From NCBI GenBank assembly GCA_947475855.1, contig CANJPN010000071.1, forward strand, positions 1 to 16,229: a stretch of 16,229 bases of DNA, read 5' to 3'. A program made the translations under genes and the position numbers. The DNA is from Bradyrhizobiaceae bacterium. Its GTDB lineage: Bacteria > Pseudomonadota > Alphaproteobacteria > Rhizobiales > Hyphomicrobiaceae. Shown here one piece after another: positions 13,625 to 16,229 of the stretch (positions are counted from its first letter, which is position 1; every line of letters starts with the position of its first letter). Under the pieces are notes generated by a model. The model was not told the origin of the DNA. It ran no database searches and saw only the letters and a list, made by a program, of their open reading frames with translations.

Positions 13625-15319
13625 TCAACCGAACGCGACCGGCGCGAGCGCGTCGATGTCGGTGACGACGTCGATGATCACGGGCCGCTTCGCCGCCAGC
13701 GCCTTCGCCATCGCGCCTTCGAGGTCGCCCGGCTTTTCCACGCGGATGCCCATCGCGCCCATGTTCTCAGCGATCGCCGCGAAGTTGACCTTGGAGAACG
13801 TCCACAGTTCCCGCGCCTGCTCGGTCTGCTGGCCGCCGTACACGCGGTCGAAGCCGCGCTTTGACTGATTGCCGCCGCCGTTGTTGTTGACGACGGTCAC
13901 CGTGTTGATCCCCCAGCGTGCCGCGGTCTCGATGTCGCCGATGTGGTACCAGAACCCGGCATCGCCAGTGAACGTCACGACGGGACGGCCCGGCACGGCG
14001 CACTTCGCGCCGAGGGCCGCAGGGAAGGCCCAGCCCAGATGCCCGGCCGAACGCATGTAGCTCTGCCCCGGCGTGCGGAGGTCGTACATTCCGCCCATCC
14101 ACATGCCCGCATGTCCGGTATCCACGACGACGATCGCGTCGTCGGGCATGATGCGCGTGAGTTCGCCGCACAGCCGCTCCGGCCGGATCGGCACGGCGTC
14201 CGACGTGAGCGCGTCCTTGAACTTCGCGCGCCACTCCGCGACGAGGCCCTGCGCTTGGGAGACCCATGCCTTGCGTTTGCCCGCGGTCTTCTTGTCGGCC
14301 AGCGCCACCATCCGCGCGAGCACCATCTTGGCATCGCCGTTGACGGCCGCCTGCAAGGGATAATTCCGCCCCAGCGCTTCCGGCTCGATGTCGATCTGGA
14401 TCGCGGGCGTGCCGATCTTCGGAACCGCCCAGAAGTGCGTGGTCATGCCGCCCGTTTCGGTGCCGACGAACACGACGAGGTCCGCCTGCGTCACGAGCCG
14501 GTTGGCGCTCTCGCGCGAGTACGATCCGACCACGCCGACCGACAGCGGATGCTTGCCGGGGATCGTGTCCTTGCCATTGAGCGATGTGACCACAGGGATC
14601 TGCAGCGCCTCGGCCAGCGCCACCAATTCATCCCGCGCGCCGGAGGCACGAACGCCGCCGCCGGCAACGATCACGGGCCGCTCGGCCGCCTGCATGGCTT
14701 CGAGCGCACGCTTGATGCTGGCATCGTCGGCCATCGGCCGGAACGGCGGAACGCGCGAAAACTGCGGCTCCACCAGCGGCTCGATCTCGGCGCTCTCCTG
14801 GTCGAGTTGGCCTTCGTTGCCGCGGATCTGCAGATGCACCGGCCCCGGCGTGCCCGTCGTCGCCGCGCGGAACGCCTGCCGGATCATGTCGGGAAAACGC
14901 GACACGTCGTCGACCGTCGCATTGAACTTGGTCACCGGCTCGAATGCCGGCACGTCGTCGACCTCCTGATAGACCTTGCGGAACTTCGTCTTGGGATCGC
15001 GCCCGCCCGTGATCGCGATGACAGGCGAATGCGCGAGCCACGCATCGCGCAGACCGGCCGCGAGATTGAGCGCGCCGATCACCTGCGCCATGCAGATGCC
15101 CGGCTTGCCCGATGCGCGCGCATAGCCGTCCGCCATGTACGCCGCCGTCGCCTCGGAGTGCACGTGCAGCCGCTTGATGCTCGTCCGCGTCTCCATCTCG
15201 GCGAACGTCTTGCGCACGACCGCCGGCACCATGAAAACATGGCTGACCTCGTAGGCCTTCAACATGTCCGCAAGGCATTCCGCACCCGTCATGACGCGGT
15301 TGTGGCCGGCTTTGGTCAT
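13625..15319 (-). CDS. Thiamine diphosphate-dependent enzyme, acetolactate synthase-like
   Basis: A 564-residue three-domain ThDP enzyme. The N-terminal pyrimidine-binding domain (1-170) has the activating E56 in HVHSEATAAYMADGYARAS, preceded by the VSHVFMVPAVV strand. The central domain (200-345) has PVIVAGGGVRASGA and the IQIDIEPEALGRN strand, typical of acetolactate-synthase relatives. The C-terminal PP-binding domain has GDAGFWYHIGDIETA (452-466, Ala in the third position of the G-D-G motif) and the metal-side NNNGGGNQ (478-485). The canonical large-subunit FAD/valine features are not certain, and no ilvN small subunit follows, so it is probably not the biosynthetic acetolactate synthase; decarboxylase or carboligase roles (benzoylformate, sulfoacetaldehyde or oxalyl-CoA type) are alternatives. 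The start has GGAG about 9 bases upstream, and a palindromic repeat ends 14 bases before it. Confidence 0.9.
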   Translation of the reverse strand: MTKAGHNRVMTGAECLADMLKAYEVSHVFMVPAVVRKTFAEMETRTSIKRLHVHSEATAAYMADGYARASGKPGICMAQVIGALNLAAGLRDAWLAHSPVIAITGGRDPKTKFRKVYQEVDDVPAFEPVTKFNATVDDVSRFPDMIRQAFRAATTGTPGPVHLQIRGNEGQLDQESAEIEPLVEPQFSRVPPFRPMADDASIKRALEAMQAAERPVIVAGGGVRASGARDELVALAEALQIPVVTSLNGKDTIPGKHPLSVGVVGSYSRESANRLVTQADLVVFVGTETGGMTTHFWAVPKIGTPAIQIDIEPEALGRNYPLQAAVNGDAKMVLARMVALADKKTAGKRKAWVSQAQGLVAEWRAKFKDALTSDAVPIRPERLCGELTRIMPDDAIVVVDTGHAGMWMGGMYDLRTPGQSYMRSAGHLGWAFPAALGAKCAVPGRPVVTFTGDAGFWYHIGDIETAARWGINTVTVVNNNGGGNQSKRGFDRVYGGQQTEQARELWTFSKVNFAAIAENMGAMGIRVEKPGDLEGAMAKALAAKRPVIIDVVTDIDALAPVAFG

Positions 15320-15333
15320 CGTGCAGAAACTCC

Positions 15334-15363
15334 GTAGGGTGCGGTAGCGAAGCGTACCGCACC
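15334..15363. repeat. Single REP-like palindrome, third copy
   Basis: ggtgcggta (15338-15346) pairs with taccgcacc (15355-15363) around gcgaagcg, preceded by gtag. It matches the units at 792-872. Relative to the minus-strand ThDP gene it ends 14 bases upstream of the start, just before the ribosome site. Confidence 0.78.
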
Positions 15364-15375
15364 ATTTTGAGAGGC

Positions 15376-15402
15376 GGTGTCAGACCCTCCGGGTCTGACA
15401 CC
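15376..15402. repeat. Perfect 12-bp palindrome, GGGTCTGACACC type
   Basis: ggtgtcagaccc (15376-15387) and gggtctgacacc (15391-15402) are exact reverse complements with a 3-base loop. It has the same core as the element at 11857-11887. Confidence 0.75.
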
Positions 15403-15429
15403 TTGGTGGAGGGGAGAGGTTCGCGAGAT

Positions 15430-15479
15430 GGTGTCAGCCCCGTCCTGCGGATGCGGGCGAGCAAGATGGGTCTGACACC
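15430..15479. repeat. Interrupted palindrome of the same family
   Basis: ggtgtcagccc (15430-15440) and gggtctgacacc (15468-15479) are the two arms of the same palindrome, separated by about 27 bases that include gtcctgcggatgcgggc. It may be two half-units or one unit opened by an insertion. Confidence 0.6.
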
Positions 15480-15644
15480 AGATGATCGGCCGTTTCACTA
15501 CCACGCGATCCCACCCCTGTCAGGCCCGTCGGTCTGTGCTGAGCGCCATTTGCGCGAAGCCCGAAGCGTCCAGTGGATGCGCGCACGCGATGATGAGAAT
15601 GGGGCGGTCCCATTCGCGCAACCATTGCCTGATGGACGTCCACA

Positions 15645-15743
15645 AAACATACGTGCGTCCCCGGACGAACGGTCCGACCGCAAGGTCGGAGCGTGAAGAT
15701 CCGGGGCCTTTACCCCTTTCGGAGGTGTAAAGATCCCGGATAG
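15645..15743 (+). repeat. Degenerate ~95-bp repeat, right copy (inverted relative to 13482-13576)
   Basis: It contains tgcgtccccggac (15654-15666) and ccggggcctttac (15701-15713), reverse complements of the conserved blocks in the left copy. The hairpin between them is tccgacc (15673-15679) with ggtcgga (15684-15690): the paired bases differ from those of the left copy but still pair. Confidence 0.72.
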
Positions 15744-15832
15744 CCTCGCTGCGCTCGGCTTCCGGGAACGCAGAAGGTTCCATGCCAGCGCGTATGAGGG
15801 CCGACCCGTGGGGGCCGCCCCCGGCTGATAAC

Positions 15833-16084
15833 CTACTTCGCCTTGAGATAACGCTCGAAAGCGGCACGCGCGGCATCGTTCCACTTGTCGTCGATCGGGC
15901 CCTTGTAATGGCCGAGGCGGGTCAACTCACGCTTCAGTTCTCGGCGGGTCTGCGGTTTCCACGTCGACAATTCGCCGCGAAGGTAGGCGAGTGCGGTTTT
16001 TTCGGCAGCGCGCGCGGCCTGCAACAGGAGTTTGGCTGCGCGAGAGTAATCTGGTGGTCCACCCTTGCCCTGGTCAAATAAAAT
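15833..16084 (-). pseudogene. C-terminal remnant of a SEL1-repeat/peptidoglycan-binding-like protein, cut by an IS
   Basis: The minus-strand frame that ends at 15833 reads, from the IS boundary, ILFDQGKGGPPDYSRAAKLL, then LQAARAAEKTALAYLRGELS, a TWKPQTRREL joint, and a final LTRLGHYKGPIDDKWNDAAR-like unit. The first part resembles a SEL1/TPR repeat (Q-G-x-G-G-P-x-D-Y-x-x-A). The last part resembles a peptidoglycan-binding-1 unit (L-x-x-L-G-x-Y-x-G-P-I-D...A..AF..Y). Together these are typical of the C-terminal end of long alphaproteobacterial SEL1 or caspase-like proteins. The upstream codons of this open frame (16085-16174) lie inside the IS end and are not native. About 83 residues survive; the rest of the gene should lie beyond the IS to the right. 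The fragment has no start of its own. Confidence 0.72.
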
Positions 16085-16229
16085 GGCTCTGTTCCGCCAG
16101 AATGTTGTGCGACCTTGCTGACCAGTGATTTGGCGGCAGGATGGACACGATGAAAGCGCAGGATTTCCGGGCACTTGTCGAGCGGTTGGGCGACCTCAGC
16201 GAGGTTCAACGCGAGGCGCTGGTCGAGGC
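16085..16229 (+). mobile_element. Left end of an IS1595-like (ISXO2-like) insertion sequence
   Basis: The element appears to begin at GGCTCTGTTCCGCC (16085), an end sequence of the type common in IS1595-family elements. About 56 bases inside it a transposase-like frame starts. The boundary is supported by the switch from remnant-gene sequence to IS sequence at 16084/16085. The adjacent aataaaat (16077-16084) is a candidate 8-bp target duplication, the usual size for this family, but the other copy lies outside the window. Confidence 0.65.
16141..16229 (+). CDS. IS1595-family transposase, N-terminal fragment, runs off window
   Basis: Twenty-nine codons are visible: MDTMKAQDFRALVERLG, then a DLSEVQREALVEA segment. 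This matches the N-terminal helical start of ISXO2/IS1595 transposases (M-K-A-x-D-F-R-x-L, then L-x-x-Q-R-x-x-L), which comes before a zinc-ribbon C-P-x-C segment not reached here. Two starts are possible: 16141, with GGCAGG directly against it, or the ATG at 16150, for which AGGATGG would be a better-spaced ribosome site. The DDE-type catalytic domain is outside the window, so activity cannot be judged. Confidence 0.65.
   Translation, partial: MDTMKAQDFRALVERLGDLSEVQREALVE

Larger units (their letters stand above)
15320..15832. other. Repeat-dense gene-free region, 513 bases
   Basis: No supported gene on either strand. It holds, from left to right, a single REP-like palindrome (15334-15363), two GGTGTCAGACCC-type palindromes (15376-15402, 15430-15479), an unassigned stretch (15480-15644), and the right copy of the ~95-bp inverted repeat (15645-15743), followed by cgctgcgctcgg-type sequence to the remnant gene. 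Open frames across it change with every repeat and look accidental. Confidence 0.6.

Noticed and set aside
13943..15337. Long open frame on the plus strand opposite the ThDP enzyme (464 codons)
   Set aside because: Antisense shadow with no recognisable motif, while the minus strand carries complete ThDP-binding motifs.
15320..15832. CRISPR array or tandem repeat in the repeat strip
   Set aside because: The repeats belong to different palindrome families with irregular spacing; there is no regular repeat-spacer pattern and no cas gene.
15367..15884. Several short open frames on both strands in the repeat strip
   Set aside because: They run through palindromes and repeat copies, lack ribosome sites and have no recognisable protein features.
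16085..16174. N-terminal part of a 113-residue minus-strand protein containing C-P-S-C
   Set aside because: This stretch is the reverse strand of the IS end; the native gene sequence begins only at 16084.

Overview
The window looks like the chromosome of a GC-rich alphaproteobacterium, most likely Hyphomicrobiales of the Bradyrhizobiaceae/Xanthobacteraceae type. Three things point there: the pairing of a small two-helix 'twin transmembrane' protein with a PduO-type cobalamin adenosyltransferase, an EnvC-like M23 gene coupled to a C-terminal processing protease, and orphan Bug/TctC-type solute-binding proteins beside catabolic genes. This is inference from gene content; there is no rRNA or marker gene to fix the taxon.

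Layout. (1) 1-4674, all minus strand: a catabolic-looking run reading right to left: class I methyltransferase, acyl-CoA-dehydrogenase-fold flavoprotein, Bug-type binding protein, Rieske ferredoxin, an unrecognised 119-residue protein, and an amidohydrolase-2 enzyme running off the left edge. Several junctions overlap or are very tight, so this is one or two operons. (2) 4740-5588, plus: dapF (diaminopimelate epimerase). (3) 5805-8665, minus: an EnvC-like murein hydrolase activator coupled through TAATG to a CtpA-type protease, ending at a clear hairpin terminator. (4) 8666-9185: gene-free, with a 75-bp element whose ends are inverted repeats. (5) 9186-10771, plus: twin-TM protein, cob(I)alamin adenosyltransferase, rhomboid protease. 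(6) 10781-15319, minus: a second Bug protein, a Tat-exported amidohydrolase and a ThDP-dependent acetolactate-synthase-like enzyme. (7) 15320-16229: a repeat-rich strip, the C-terminal remnant of a SEL1/peptidoglycan-binding-type gene, and the left end of an IS1595-like insertion sequence that appears to have cut that gene.

How the genes may work together. dapF (lysine and meso-DAP supply), the EnvC-like activator and CtpA all serve the cell envelope. The twin-TM/adenosyltransferase pair concerns adenosylcobalamin. The two outer blocks resemble uptake and breakdown modules for unknown organic acids or amides: each couples a periplasmic Bug protein with an amidohydrolase and a flavin or ThDP enzyme, and neither has TctA/TctB membrane genes nearby. 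No substrate can be named from sequence.

The least expected content is non-coding: a REPIN-like double palindrome and a single copy of the same palindrome, each 14-18 bases upstream of a start codon in the same orientation; three GGGTCTGAC-type palindromes; and a degenerate ~95-bp inverted repeat pair, with compensated hairpins, flanking the ThDP enzyme gene. I see no CRISPR array, tRNA, rRNA, phage or defence system. Nothing here is convincingly a new system; the best candidates are the uncharacterised catabolic operon and the repeat families.
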